Shown: one piece after another, positions 54,529 to 62,461 of the stretch
Layout: the number at the start of each line of letters is the position of its first letter
How positions within the stretch are numbered: the first letter of the stretch is position 1
NCBI GenBank assembly: GCA_041748655.1
Contig: JBGTCV010000094.1
Coordinates: 21,820 to 85,819, forward strand
Origin: Leptofilum sp041748655
GTDB lineage: Bacteria > Chloroflexota > Anaerolineae > Promineifilales > Promineifilaceae
Length of the DNA: 64,000 nucleotides
Reading direction: 5' to 3'
Translations under genes and position numbers: made by a program
Notes under the pieces: model-generated
The model's input: only the letters and a program-made list of their open reading frames with translations
The model's database searches: none
Told to the model about the DNA's origin: nothing

Positions 54529-55296
54529 ATGTTACTGGAAAATGATGTGGCCATCGTGACGGGGGCTGGCAATGGCATTGGTCGGGCAACGGCCGTTCGT
54601 TTTGCCCAAGAAGGTGCCAAAGTTGTCATTACCGATGTGGATGAAGCGGGGCTGGCCGAAACAAAGCAGCAGATCGAAGCGGATGGCAGCAGCGTGTGCG
54701 TGGTTGTGGGCAGCGTGGCGTCTCGTGAAGACGTGCAGGCGGTAGTGGAAACGGCCGTTTCCACCTACGGCAAGCTCACCATTCTCATCAACAACGCCGG
54801 CATCACCCGCGATGGCCTCACCACTCGCATCAAAGAAGGCGAGACCCGCTTCATGTCGGATGACAAATGGGATGCGGTATTGGCCGTTAATCTCAAAGGA
54901 ACCTGGCTGTGCAGCCAACTGGCAGCCGTGCCCATGATGGCAGCGGGATACGGCCGTATTGTCAACACCGCCTCTATTGCCGCTTTAGGCAATATCGGTC
55001 AGGCAAACTACTCAGCTTCCAAAGCCGGAGTGATTGGCTTAACCAAAACCCTCGCCCTGGAATGGGCCAGGTACGGCATCGCCGTTAACTGCGTGGCTCC
55101 GGGCGGCGTCAAGACCAGCATGACAGAAACCATTCCAGAAAAGATAGTGGAAAGTCTGTTAAAAGGGGTTCCTTTCGGCCGCTTCGCCGAGCCGGAAGAA
55201 ATCGCAGCCGCCCATGCTTTTCTGGCTTCAAAAGAAGCATCTTACATTACTGGGCAAGTTCTTTTTGTCGATGGCGGCACCTCTGTAGGGGCATAG
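54529..55296 (+). CDS. SDR oxidoreductase, 3-oxoacyl reductase (FabG)-like
   Basis: A classical SDR of 255 aa: GAGNGIGRAT cofactor motif near residue 12, VVITDVD after beta-2 (Asp favours NAD), NNAGITRDGL, Ser in NTASIAALGNIGQ and Tyr-Lys in YSASKAG. The closest family is 3-oxoacyl-ACP/CoA reductase or (R)-3-hydroxyacyl-CoA dehydrogenase. ATG 54529 begins immediately after the MaoC stop, within GGAGGATCATGAATG, so translation is coupled. It likely oxidises the MaoC product in a beta-oxidation-like route. Confidence 0.9.
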   Translation: MLLENDVAIVTGAGNGIGRATAVRFAQEGAKVVITDVDEAGLAETKQQIEADGSSVCVVVGSVASREDVQAVVETAVSTYGKLTILINNAGITRDGLTTRIKEGETRFMSDDKWDAVLAVNLKGTWLCSQLAAVPMMAAGYGRIVNTASIAALGNIGQANYSASKAGVIGLTKTLALEWARYGIAVNCVAPGGVKTSMTETIPEKIVESLLKGVPFGRFAEPEEIAAAHAFLASKEASYITGQVLFVDGGTSVGA

Positions 55297-55308
55297 TCAG
55301 GAACCAAT

Positions 55309-56388
55309 ATGAGTCAGACGACAACTTCCCAGCCAGTCGAAAAGCAAACAACCGGGATTGCCAGGCTGTTGCAGTCGCGAATAGCCCCCATCCTGGTTGT
55401 CATTTTGCCCATCGTCCTGGCGCTGTTTCTTATCGGCGGGAGCAACTCGCTGGGCATTTGGCTGGGGGCGACGGCTACGGGACTGAGTTTAGCCCTGGTT
55501 GGCCTCGGCGTTTACATCACCTTTCGCATTCTCGATTTCCCAGATTTGACCATTGACGGGACTTATCCGCTGGGGGCGGCCTTTGCCGCCATCATGATCA
55601 TCAAGGGTTATTCACCCTGGGTTACCTTGCCCGTCGCTTTTGTCATGGGCGGTGTGTTTGGGGCGATTACGGCCGTTATCGCCACAAAGTTCAAAATCCA
55701 CAGCCTGCTGGCCTCGATTATCGTCGCCACCGGCCTCATCAGCATCAACCTGCGCCTCATGGGGCGCTCCAACATTCCCCTGCTCAACGAAGCAACCATT
55801 TTCTCTCCCTTTGCCGCCGGATTCCGGGCGTTTATCGTCGCCCGCTTTGGTGCGGAGGCGGCGCGGTACGCCAATAATTTGCTCACCATTCTGCTGGTGG
55901 GCGTCATCGTCATTTTGTGCAAGTTGATTTTTGACTGGTTTACTCAAACCGAACTTGGCATGGCAATGCGGGCCACGGGGGATAACAGAAAAATGATTAA
56001 AGCATTGGGGCGAAACCCGGACTATTATTTGATTCTGGGCGTGGCTATCAGCAATTCGATGGTGGGTCTGGCCGGGGCCATCGTGGCCCAGTTTCACGGT
56101 TTTGCCGACGTGAATATGGGTCTGGGTCTGATCATTTCTGGATTAGCGGCCGTTATTGTGGGCGAAACCATCGTGCGTCCGGCCAGCGTTAGCCGGGCAA
56201 CGCTGTCGGCCATTATCGGCATGATTATCTACCGTATCGCCATTGCCGCTGCGCTCAGTCTGCGCTTTCCACTGCCTGGCGGCCAAACTTTCCGTGTGGA
56301 AGCCACCGACGTAAAGCTGGCCACGGCCCTGCTGGTGCTGATTGTTCTCTGGCTGACCAACTATAGAAAAAAGCGGAGGGCGGGATAA
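55309..56388 (+). CDS. ABC transporter permease (LivH/TrpY-like)
   Basis: A permease of 359 aa with about nine membrane helices, beginning after a ~25-residue cytoplasmic tail. FRILDFPDLTIDGTYPLGAAFAA, IHSLLASIIVATGLISINLRLMGRSNIPL and LGMAMRATGDNRKMIKALGRNPDYYL are typical of the permeases that partner ABC_sub_bind (PF04392) binding proteins, exemplified by TrpXYZ. The ATPase gene follows with no spacer and the binding lipoprotein 234 bp later. The substrate is unknown; aromatic amino acid or aromatic acid uptake is a guess from family and context. Confidence 0.85.
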   Translation: MSQTTTSQPVEKQTTGIARLLQSRIAPILVVILPIVLALFLIGGSNSLGIWLGATATGLSLALVGLGVYITFRILDFPDLTIDGTYPLGAAFAAIMIIKGYSPWVTLPVAFVMGGVFGAITAVIATKFKIHSLLASIIVATGLISINLRLMGRSNIPLLNEATIFSPFAAGFRAFIVARFGAEAARYANNLLTILLVGVIVILCKLIFDWFTQTELGMAMRATGDNRKMIKALGRNPDYYLILGVAISNSMVGLAGAIVAQFHGFADVNMGLGLIISGLAAVIVGETIVRPASVSRATLSAIIGMIIYRIAIAAALSLRFPLPGGQTFRVEATDVKLATALLVLIVLWLTNYRKKRRAG

Positions 56389-57189
56389 ATGCTGCGTTTA
56401 GAAAATCTGGACCAGACATTTAATGCCGGTCAGATCAACGAAGTTAAGGCGCTGCGGGGAATTGATCTACACCTGGGCGCTGAAGAGTTTGTCACCATTA
56501 TTGGCAGCAATGGGGCGGGCAAGAGTACCCTGTTTAACGTCATTGCCGGAGAGTTTACGCCAACAAACGGCCGTATCCTCATCGATGGCCTCGACGTGAC
56601 AACCTGGCCAGAATACCGGCGGGCCGCCCTCATTGGCCGCGTCTTCCAAAACCCTTACCACGGAACGGCCGCTCAGATGACCATTGCCGAAAATATGTCG
56701 CTGGCCATGCTGCGCCGCCAGCGACTGGGCCTGCGCCTGGGCGTCGGCCGCCCGCGCCGCCAAAAGCTGGCCGAACTGTTGGAGCCAGTTGGCCTCGGCC
56801 TGGAAGACCGTCTCGACGACAAAGTTGATTTACTCAGTGGCGGTCAGCGCCAGGCCATGACGCTGCTCATGGCCTCCCTCTCCTCCCCCAAACTGCTGCT
56901 GCTGGATGAACATACGGCGGCGCTGGACCCGGCAACGGCCGTGCGCATTCTGGAAATTACCCAATCTGTCATTGAGGAGCAGCGACTTGCTACTTTAATG
57001 ATTACCCACAACATGCAGCAGGCGCTCGACTTTGGCAGCCGGACCCTCATGCTGCACAAGGGAGAGGTTGTGCTGGACATTGCCCAAGAAGAACGACGCG
57101 GGCTAACTGTACAGGGCCTGGTTAACAAATTCAGCGAAGTAAAACAAGAAGCGCTCATGGATGATGAATTATTGTTGTCAAATGAATGA
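56389..57189 (+). CDS. ABC transporter ATP-binding protein (TrpZ/LivF-like)
   Basis: An importer ATPase of 266 aa with Walker A GSNGAGKST near residue 39, Q-loop VFQNPYHGTAAQMT, signature LLSGGQRQAMTLLMA, Walker B LLLLDEHTAALDP (Glu-His instead of Glu-Pro after the catalytic Asp) and the H-loop MITHNMQQAL. The DEHTAALDP variant is usual in this branch. Start follows the permease stop directly (TAA-ATG). Together with its neighbours it makes a complete three-component importer. Confidence 0.92.
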   Translation: MLRLENLDQTFNAGQINEVKALRGIDLHLGAEEFVTIIGSNGAGKSTLFNVIAGEFTPTNGRILIDGLDVTTWPEYRRAALIGRVFQNPYHGTAAQMTIAENMSLAMLRRQRLGLRLGVGRPRRQKLAELLEPVGLGLEDRLDDKVDLLSGGQRQAMTLLMASLSSPKLLLLDEHTAALDPATAVRILEITQSVIEEQRLATLMITHNMQQALDFGSRTLMLHKGEVVLDIAQEERRGLTVQGLVNKFSEVKQEALMDDELLLSNE

Positions 57190-57230
57190 AGGAGGATCAA
57201 TAGGAATTTGCGGGTTAATCCAGACGTGAT

Positions 57231-57267
57231 GCGTGAAACGTGAGTAGAAGTCGATCACGTTTTACAC
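57231..57267. repeat. Intergenic palindrome, CGTGAAACGTGA family (copy 4, imperfect)
   Basis: GCGTGAAACGTGA (57231-57243) is inverted at 57255-57267 with two mismatches. It lies downstream of the ABC ATPase gene. Confidence 0.7.
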
Positions 57268-57310
57268 ACAACACCACGAAATCCGCAGGGGCTTAAAAAT
57301 ATTTATTAGC

Positions 57311-57348
57311 GTGCCACAGATGAAAGATTGAGCCCTTACCTGTGGCAC
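57311..57348. repeat. Hairpin GTGCCACAG/CTGTGGCAC before the binding protein gene
   Basis: Perfect 9-bp arms GTGCCACAG (57311-57319) and CTGTGGCAC (57340-57348). A smaller hairpin CCAGTT/AACTGG follows near 57367-57383. No T-run is present. They lie between the ATPase and binding-protein genes and may tune the message stability of the latter. Confidence 0.6.
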
Positions 57349-57423
57349 GAATAGGGTGACAAGTGACCAGTTTTGCCGAACTGGCCGCTTATCCTCCCTT
57401 ATTATACTTATAAGGAGAATGAA

Positions 57424-58518
57424 ATGAAGAAAAAAGCTTTCCCCCTGTTTTTTGTCGTTGCGATCCTCCTGTTCCTGGTGGCCTGTGGTTCATCTACTGC
57501 CCCCGAAACGGAACCCACCGATTCCGTTGACGCGCCAATGGAAACCGCCATCGAATCAACCGATGAACCAGAATCCACAGAAGCAGAAGAAATATCCGAA
57601 AAAGGTGAATTCACCATCGGCATGATGGTCATCGCCTCCGTGCCCGCCCTGGAAACGGTCCAGCAATCCTTCATAGACACGCTGGCCGAAGCCGGGTACG
57701 TTGAAGGGGAGAACCTGACCATTATCCATGGCAACGCTGAAGGAGATATTGCTACCCTGAACACCATTGCCCAGCAGTTTATTGATGAAGGCGTCGATCT
57801 CATCGTCACCACCAGCACCCCGGCCGCCCAGGCTGCCCTCAATGCCACCAAAGACATGACAGATCCGCAGCCCATCATCTTCACCACCGTCACCGACCCG
57901 TATGCCGCCGGCATCGCCACCGCGCCCGATGAGCACCCGGCATGGATGACAGGCTCCCAAATTTACCCACCGCTGGAAGCAACCTTCGACACCATGTTTG
58001 AGATCAATCCTGACGTTTCTGTGGTGGGGCATTTGTACAATCCGGCCGAAGCCAACTCTGTAGCCCAAACGGAAGAGGTCGTGCGGATTGCTGCCGAGCG
58101 GGGCATTACGCTGGAAATTGCCACGGTGAGCAACAGTTCCGAAATTAAAACGGCCGCTGAATCCCTGGCTGCACGCGGCATTGACTTCTTCTACTTTACC
58201 CAGGACAGCACAGTTGCCTCCGGCTCCGAAGCGGTGGTGCAGGTGGCCAACGACAATGGCATTCCCATCATCACCAACGACATTCCTACGGTAGCCAAGG
58301 GTGGTGCGGTGGCTCTGGGCGCTTCTTTACGGGAAGACGGCCGTCTGGCAGGTGAGATGGCTGCCGCCTTCCTTGATGGCACCCTGGACATTGCCACGAC
58401 TGATATTGAACGGGTAAGCGTCTTTGATTACTTCATCAACCGCAGCGGCGCAGAAGCGCAAGGCATTGAACTACCACAATCCCTGATTGACCGCGCCATT
58501 GACCAGACACCTGGGTAA
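57424..58518 (+). CDS. ABC transporter substrate-binding lipoprotein (PF04392/TrpX-like)
   Basis: A binding lipoprotein of 364 aa. The lipobox LFLVACG places the lipid-bearing Cys near residue 22, followed by an acidic Ser/Thr/Glu-rich linker (about 25-58). The mature domain has FTIGMMVIASVPALETVQQSFIDTL, TTSTPAAQAALNATKD, TVTDPYAAG and YFTQDSTVASGSEAVV, a pattern of the ABC_sub_bind family. AAGGAG before ATG 57424 fixes the start. It completes the importer with the permease and ATPase upstream. The ligand is unknown. Confidence 0.88.
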   Translation: MKKKAFPLFFVVAILLFLVACGSSTAPETEPTDSVDAPMETAIESTDEPESTEAEEISEKGEFTIGMMVIASVPALETVQQSFIDTLAEAGYVEGENLTIIHGNAEGDIATLNTIAQQFIDEGVDLIVTTSTPAAQAALNATKDMTDPQPIIFTTVTDPYAAGIATAPDEHPAWMTGSQIYPPLEATFDTMFEINPDVSVVGHLYNPAEANSVAQTEEVVRIAAERGITLEIATVSNSSEIKTAAESLAARGIDFFYFTQDSTVASGSEAVVQVANDNGIPIITNDIPTVAKGGAVALGASLREDGRLAGEMAAAFLDGTLDIATTDIERVSVFDYFINRSGAEAQGIELPQSLIDRAIDQTPG

Positions 58519-58566
58519 ATTGTAGAGGTGCGACCCACTTATAAACGACAAAAAGTGCGTTGCACC

Positions 58567-58687
58567 GGAACGCTTAGGAATGGTGCTTAAATAACTTACC
58601 CATTTCATTCTCCCGGAAACTGCTCCTACAACTGGTAACACGCGAATCAGTTTCCGGGAAAATGGGTCACTTATTTAATCCTCGTTC
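58567..58687. repeat. Large imperfect inverted repeat between the ABC operon and the aromatic module
   Basis: The inner arms CCCGGAAACTG (58612-58622) and CAGTTTCCGGG (58648-58658) are perfect. The symmetry extends outward through TTACCCATTT / AATGGGT and TTAAATAA / TTATTTAA to GGAACG (58567) and CGTTCC (58687), with small insertions in the left arm. At about 120 bp it is the longest palindrome seen. It marks the left edge of a block with almost no ACGGCCGT. Confidence 0.75.
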
Positions 58688-58734
58688 CTCACCTATTAGA
58701 CAGACAAAACATAACCTGATAAGGAGAACTCTCG

Positions 58735-60192
58735 ATGGGATTTTTAAACAATGATGCGTGGGATGGTAAGTTATTTAACGGAGCTTACATAAATGCCAGT
58801 GGTGGCACCCAACCTGTCATGGAATCGGCCGTTGGCGAACCCTTGATGCAAGTGGGGATTGCCACAGCGGCTGATGTGGCAGCCACCACGGCGATAGCTG
58901 CGGCCGCACAAAAGGAATGGGCCGCCACGCCGCCCCGTGACCGCTCGGCCATCTTAACCAAGGCGGCGGCAATCTTTCAGCAAAACTTTGACGAACTGGC
59001 GCTCTATATTGCTCGCGAGACCGGCGGCCTGATCCCGAAAGGACAGCACGAAGTCAGAGAGGCATCTTTGATCTGCACTATTGCCGCAGGGATGCCGTTG
59101 CAAGAACAGGGTTTTGTGCTCCCCAGCACCCCCGAACGCACCAGCATCGCACGGCGTGTCCCCCACGGTGTTGTGGGCATTATTTCCCCCTTCAATTTTC
59201 CGCTCATTTTAACCATCCGTGCCGTTGCGCCAGCGTTGGCGGTCGGTAATGCCGTGGTTGTCAAGCCAGACCCGCGTACACCGGTAACCGGCGGATTTAT
59301 GATTGCGAAAGTGTTTGAAGAGGCTGGCCTACCGGCAGGTCTATTGAGTGTGCTGCCGGGCGGCGTCGAAGCGGGTGAGGCATTGGTTGTTGATCCGTTG
59401 GTACCAATGATTCAGTTTACCGGCTCAGTTGGAGCAGGCCGCCGCGTCGGTGCCCTTGCAGGCCAGCATTTAAAGAAGGTCTCGTTGGAGTTAGGTGGTA
59501 ACAGCTCGCTCATCATTTTGGACGATGCCGATCTCGAATTGGCTGCCAAGAACGCTGCCTGGGGCGCTTATTTCCACCAGGGGCAGATCTGTATGGCGAC
59601 CAATCGAATTATAGTACACGAAAGCCTGGTAGAAGGCTTAAAAGCTGAATTGGTAGGACGCGCGATGCATTACCCGGTCGGCAATGGCGCGACCGAAGAG
59701 GTGGCGCTTGGTCCCATGATCGATGAAAATCAGGCGAAACGGATTGAATCGATTGTCAACGACAGTGTAGCAGCCGGTGCGGTGCTCGAAGCGGGCGGCG
59801 TACGCGAAGGACGCTTCTACAAACCAACCGTATTGAGCAATGTTCAACCAGGCATGCGAATTTTTGATGAAGAACCTTTTGGCCCCGTTGCAAACCTGAT
59901 CACCTTTAGCACCGATGAGGAAGCAGTTGAATTGGCGAACAATCAGCAAGGCAGCCTGGCCGCTGGCATCATCTCTAATTCGATTGGACGAGCGATGGCG
60001 ATTGGCTCCCAACTCAAAAGCGGCATGATTCATATCAACGATCAAACGATCAATGACGAGTGTGTCAACCCATTTGGTGGACCGGGTGTTGCTGGTAACG
60101 GCGGCAGTGTCGGCCCCGCAGCCGATTGGGAAAACTACACGCAGTGGCAGTGGATCACAATCAAAGATACACCCACCCCCTATCCATTTTAA
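58735..60192 (+). CDS. Aldehyde dehydrogenase (benzaldehyde/vanillin dehydrogenase type)
   Basis: An NAD(P)-dependent aldehyde dehydrogenase of 485 aa with IISPFNFPLILTIRAVAPALAVGNAVVVKP, the general base Glu252 in VSLELGGNSS and the nucleophile Cys286 in GQICMATNR. The length and the EEPFGPVANLI, QTINDECVNPFGG segments are like benzaldehyde, vanillin and salicylaldehyde dehydrogenases. It would oxidise an aromatic aldehyde to the acid. AAGGAG precedes the ATG. The following aryl alcohol dehydrogenase-like gene and the O-demethylase two genes later support an aromatic substrate. Confidence 0.88.
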   Translation: MGFLNNDAWDGKLFNGAYINASGGTQPVMESAVGEPLMQVGIATAADVAATTAIAAAAQKEWAATPPRDRSAILTKAAAIFQQNFDELALYIARETGGLIPKGQHEVREASLICTIAAGMPLQEQGFVLPSTPERTSIARRVPHGVVGIISPFNFPLILTIRAVAPALAVGNAVVVKPDPRTPVTGGFMIAKVFEEAGLPAGLLSVLPGGVEAGEALVVDPLVPMIQFTGSVGAGRRVGALAGQHLKKVSLELGGNSSLIILDDADLELAAKNAAWGAYFHQGQICMATNRIIVHESLVEGLKAELVGRAMHYPVGNGATEEVALGPMIDENQAKRIESIVNDSVAAGAVLEAGGVREGRFYKPTVLSNVQPGMRIFDEEPFGPVANLITFSTDEEAVELANNQQGSLAAGIISNSIGRAMAIGSQLKSGMIHINDQTINDECVNPFGGPGVAGNGGSVGPAADWENYTQWQWITIKDTPTPYPF

Positions 60193-60216
60193 GACATAGA
60201 AAAACAGCCTTACAAA

Positions 60217-60311
60217 GGGTTTGCCCGTTTTCAACTTGGGGTTTTTGGTAAACGGGCAAACCTTGCGGATGCGTTTTCTTATCAAAAGTTATTTGTAAAC
60301 GCATCCTAAGG
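60217..60311. repeat. Left ~95-bp repeat flanking the alcohol dehydrogenase gene
   Basis: It is a double-hairpin element. GTTTGCCCGTTT...AAACGGGCAAAC forms the first hairpin and GGATGCGTTT...AAACGCATCC the second. It is repeated in inverted orientation at 61416-61507 with about nine of ten bases identical. Its inner end CCTAAGG provides part of the ribosome-binding site of the alcohol dehydrogenase gene. Confidence 0.85.
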
Positions 60312-60320
60312 AGTGAATTT

Positions 60321-61418
60321 GTGAAAATTGAAGCTGCGGTGGTTCGCGCCGGCGACCAACCGTTTACCATCGAAGAATTGGAACTTGAGGAGCCACGCGA
60401 AAATGAAGTGCTGGTACGCGTGGTAGCGACTGGCATCTGCCACACTGACATTGGGATGAAATACTCAGCCATGGTGCCGCAGCCCGCCGTGTTGGGGCAC
60501 GAAGGGGCGGGCATTGTTGAACGTGTTGGCAGCCAGGTGACCCATGTACAGCCGGGCGATCACGTCGTGTTGAGTTACTTTACCTGTACCACCTGCCAGA
60601 ACTGCCGAAGTGGTCATTCTTCATACTGTGACCTCTATTTCCCTGGTAATTTTGCAGGAACCCGGCTCGATGGCTCGCACACTTTGCAGAATGGTGATGA
60701 GCCAATTAATGGTGTCTTCTTTACCCAATCGTCATTTGCCACATATGCTTTGGCCAGTGTGAATAATATCGTTAAAGTGCCGGCAGACCTGCCGCTAGAG
60801 CTACTTGGACCATTGGGCTGCGGCATTATGACCGGGGCCGGCGGTGTGATCAATGCCTTGCAAGCAACGCCTGGCAGCAGTATTGCTATCTTTGGCGTCG
60901 GTTCGGTTGGCCTCAGCGCCATTATGGCTGCCCGTGCGGTGGGCTGCACCACGGTTATTGGGGTTGATATCAACCTGCAGCGGCTCGAACTGGCCCGCGA
61001 ACTGGGTGCGACCCACACGATCAATGCCAGCGAGGTCGACCCGGTCGAAGCGATTAACGAAATCACCGGCGGTGGGGCGCAATACTCAATCGAAGCCATC
61101 GGCCTGCCCGACACCTTACGTCAGGCTGTAGATTGTCTGCGAATGACGGGCGTGTGTGGACTGATTGGCGTCCCCAGGCCTGGCTCCATGTTCAATATTG
61201 ACATGTTTTCAATTTTGAACGGCCGTACCGTGCGCGGCATCATCATGGGCGACAGCGTGCCGGAGTATTTTATTCCGCACCTGCTCGATTTGTACCGCCA
61301 GGGCCGTTTCCCATTCGATAAAATGGTGACGTTCTATCCGTTTGAGCAGATCAATGAGGCTGTGCATGACACGGAGAGCGGAAAGGTCGTCAAGGCCGTC
61401 TTGCAAATGCCACACTAA
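60321..61418 (+). CDS. Zinc-dependent alcohol dehydrogenase (aryl-alcohol dehydrogenase type)
   Basis: A class III-like medium-chain zinc alcohol dehydrogenase of 365 aa. Catalytic zinc ligands appear in TGICHTDIGM and LGHEGAGIVERVG, with the structural zinc cysteines in CTTCQNCRSGHSSYC and the coenzyme motif IFGVGSVGLSAIMAA followed by GVDINLQRL (Asp, favouring NAD). The PLELLGPLGCGIMTGAG segment is typical of benzyl/aryl alcohol dehydrogenases (XylB). It starts at GTG 60321 with AAGGAG 7 nt before. The start signal and the stop codon (TAA 61416) both lie within the flanking inverted repeats, so gene and repeats may have moved as one unit. Confidence 0.9.
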   Translation: MKIEAAVVRAGDQPFTIEELELEEPRENEVLVRVVATGICHTDIGMKYSAMVPQPAVLGHEGAGIVERVGSQVTHVQPGDHVVLSYFTCTTCQNCRSGHSSYCDLYFPGNFAGTRLDGSHTLQNGDEPINGVFFTQSSFATYALASVNNIVKVPADLPLELLGPLGCGIMTGAGGVINALQATPGSSIAIFGVGSVGLSAIMAARAVGCTTVIGVDINLQRLELARELGATHTINASEVDPVEAINEITGGGAQYSIEAIGLPDTLRQAVDCLRMTGVCGLIGVPRPGSMFNIDMFSILNGRTVRGIIMGDSVPEYFIPHLLDLYRQGRFPFDKMVTFYPFEQINEAVHDTESGKVVKAVLQMPH

Positions 61419-61507
61419 GGATGCGTTCACCAATAACTTTTGACAAGAAAACGCATCCGCAAGGTTTGCCCGTTTACCAAAATCCAAAGTTAAAAACGGG
61501 CAAACCC
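61416..61507. repeat. Right ~92-bp inverted copy flanking the alcohol dehydrogenase gene
   Basis: The reverse complement of the element at 60217-60311, with only a handful of substitutions and one short gap. It starts at the alcohol dehydrogenase stop codon itself and ends ~50 bp before the hydrolase gene. It contains the same two hairpins and may also act as a transcript end. Confidence 0.85.
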
Positions 61508-61555
61508 TAAGGACGATGGTAAACATTGACCAGACACCTCTAAAAAGGAGCAGAC

Positions 61556-62428
61556 ATGGATAAAGATCAATTTACGATTGTAGATGGATGTACAATACGC
61601 TACCGTGATACAGGCGATAATGGCCCCGTGGTTGTGTTTAACAATGGTATTGGCGGATCATTGGAAAGTTGGGAAAACCAGTTTGCTGGCCTCGGGCAGG
61701 ATTACCGGCTAATTGCCTGGGATATGCCTGGCCACGGACTATCGGAATTGGGCAATCAACCCTACGATCTTGACAAATTTGCGGATTTTGCCTGGCGCTT
61801 TCTTGATCATCTGAATATCGATCGGGCTATTTTGGTGGGCCACTCGATGGGAGGCGGTGTGGCTTTGCGCATGGCTGCGCACCACCCGTCGCGCGTCAGC
61901 AAACTGTCCCTGGTGGCGGCGGCCACCGTTGGCCGCGATGCGCCTATTTTGTTCAGGCTCTTCATCCTGCCCGGAATTGGCAAACTAATGACCAAACCGG
62001 GTAAAAACGGCGTCGAGCAGCAGATAAAAGCTATCTACAAGAATCCCGATATCGTGACACAGCAGCAGAAGGAACAGATACTGGAATATTCCCAACGCCC
62101 TGGCGCGCAAAAGGCGTTTCTGTCAACCCTACGGTTGATGACGGATATTGGTGGGCAGCGGCAGGCTATCGTGAGTCGGAGTCATGAAATTCTAAAATCG
62201 CTCGATGTGCCTGTCCTTATTGTTCAGGGTCGAGATGATCTGGTGATAAAGCCGACGCATTCTGAACAGGCTGCCAAAATCGCTAAACATGCAAACCTCA
62301 TCATGCTTGAAGATTGTGGACATGCACCACAAGAGGAGAAACCGGAAGTGTTTAACGCGATCCTGAAGGACTTTTTGACACCGCTGCAGGCTAATTCGGG
62401 TCAGCCTCAGCTTATTCAGCGAGCGTAA
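61556..62428 (+). CDS. Alpha/beta hydrolase (3-oxoadipate enol-lactonase-like)
   Basis: An alpha/beta-fold hydrolase of 290 aa. The nucleophile elbow GHSMGGG near residue 97-103, Asp in QGRDDLVIKP and His in EDCGHAPQEEKPE form the triad. The oxyanion segment FNNGIGGSLESW is like enol-lactonase/C-C hydrolase relatives (PcaD, MhpC). The substrate cannot be fixed; ring-cleavage lactone or ester hydrolysis fits the aromatic neighbours. A TTAGGAGGT ribosome site for the next gene begins 16 bp after its stop. Confidence 0.85.
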   Translation: MDKDQFTIVDGCTIRYRDTGDNGPVVVFNNGIGGSLESWENQFAGLGQDYRLIAWDMPGHGLSELGNQPYDLDKFADFAWRFLDHLNIDRAILVGHSMGGGVALRMAAHHPSRVSKLSLVAAATVGRDAPILFRLFILPGIGKLMTKPGKNGVEQQIKAIYKNPDIVTQQQKEQILEYSQRPGAQKAFLSTLRLMTDIGGQRQAIVSRSHEILKSLDVPVLIVQGRDDLVIKPTHSEQAAKIAKHANLIMLEDCGHAPQEEKPEVFNAILKDFLTPLQANSGQPQLIQRA

Positions 62429-62461
62429 GATCCATACTTATTTAGGAGGTAACTACCAGTT

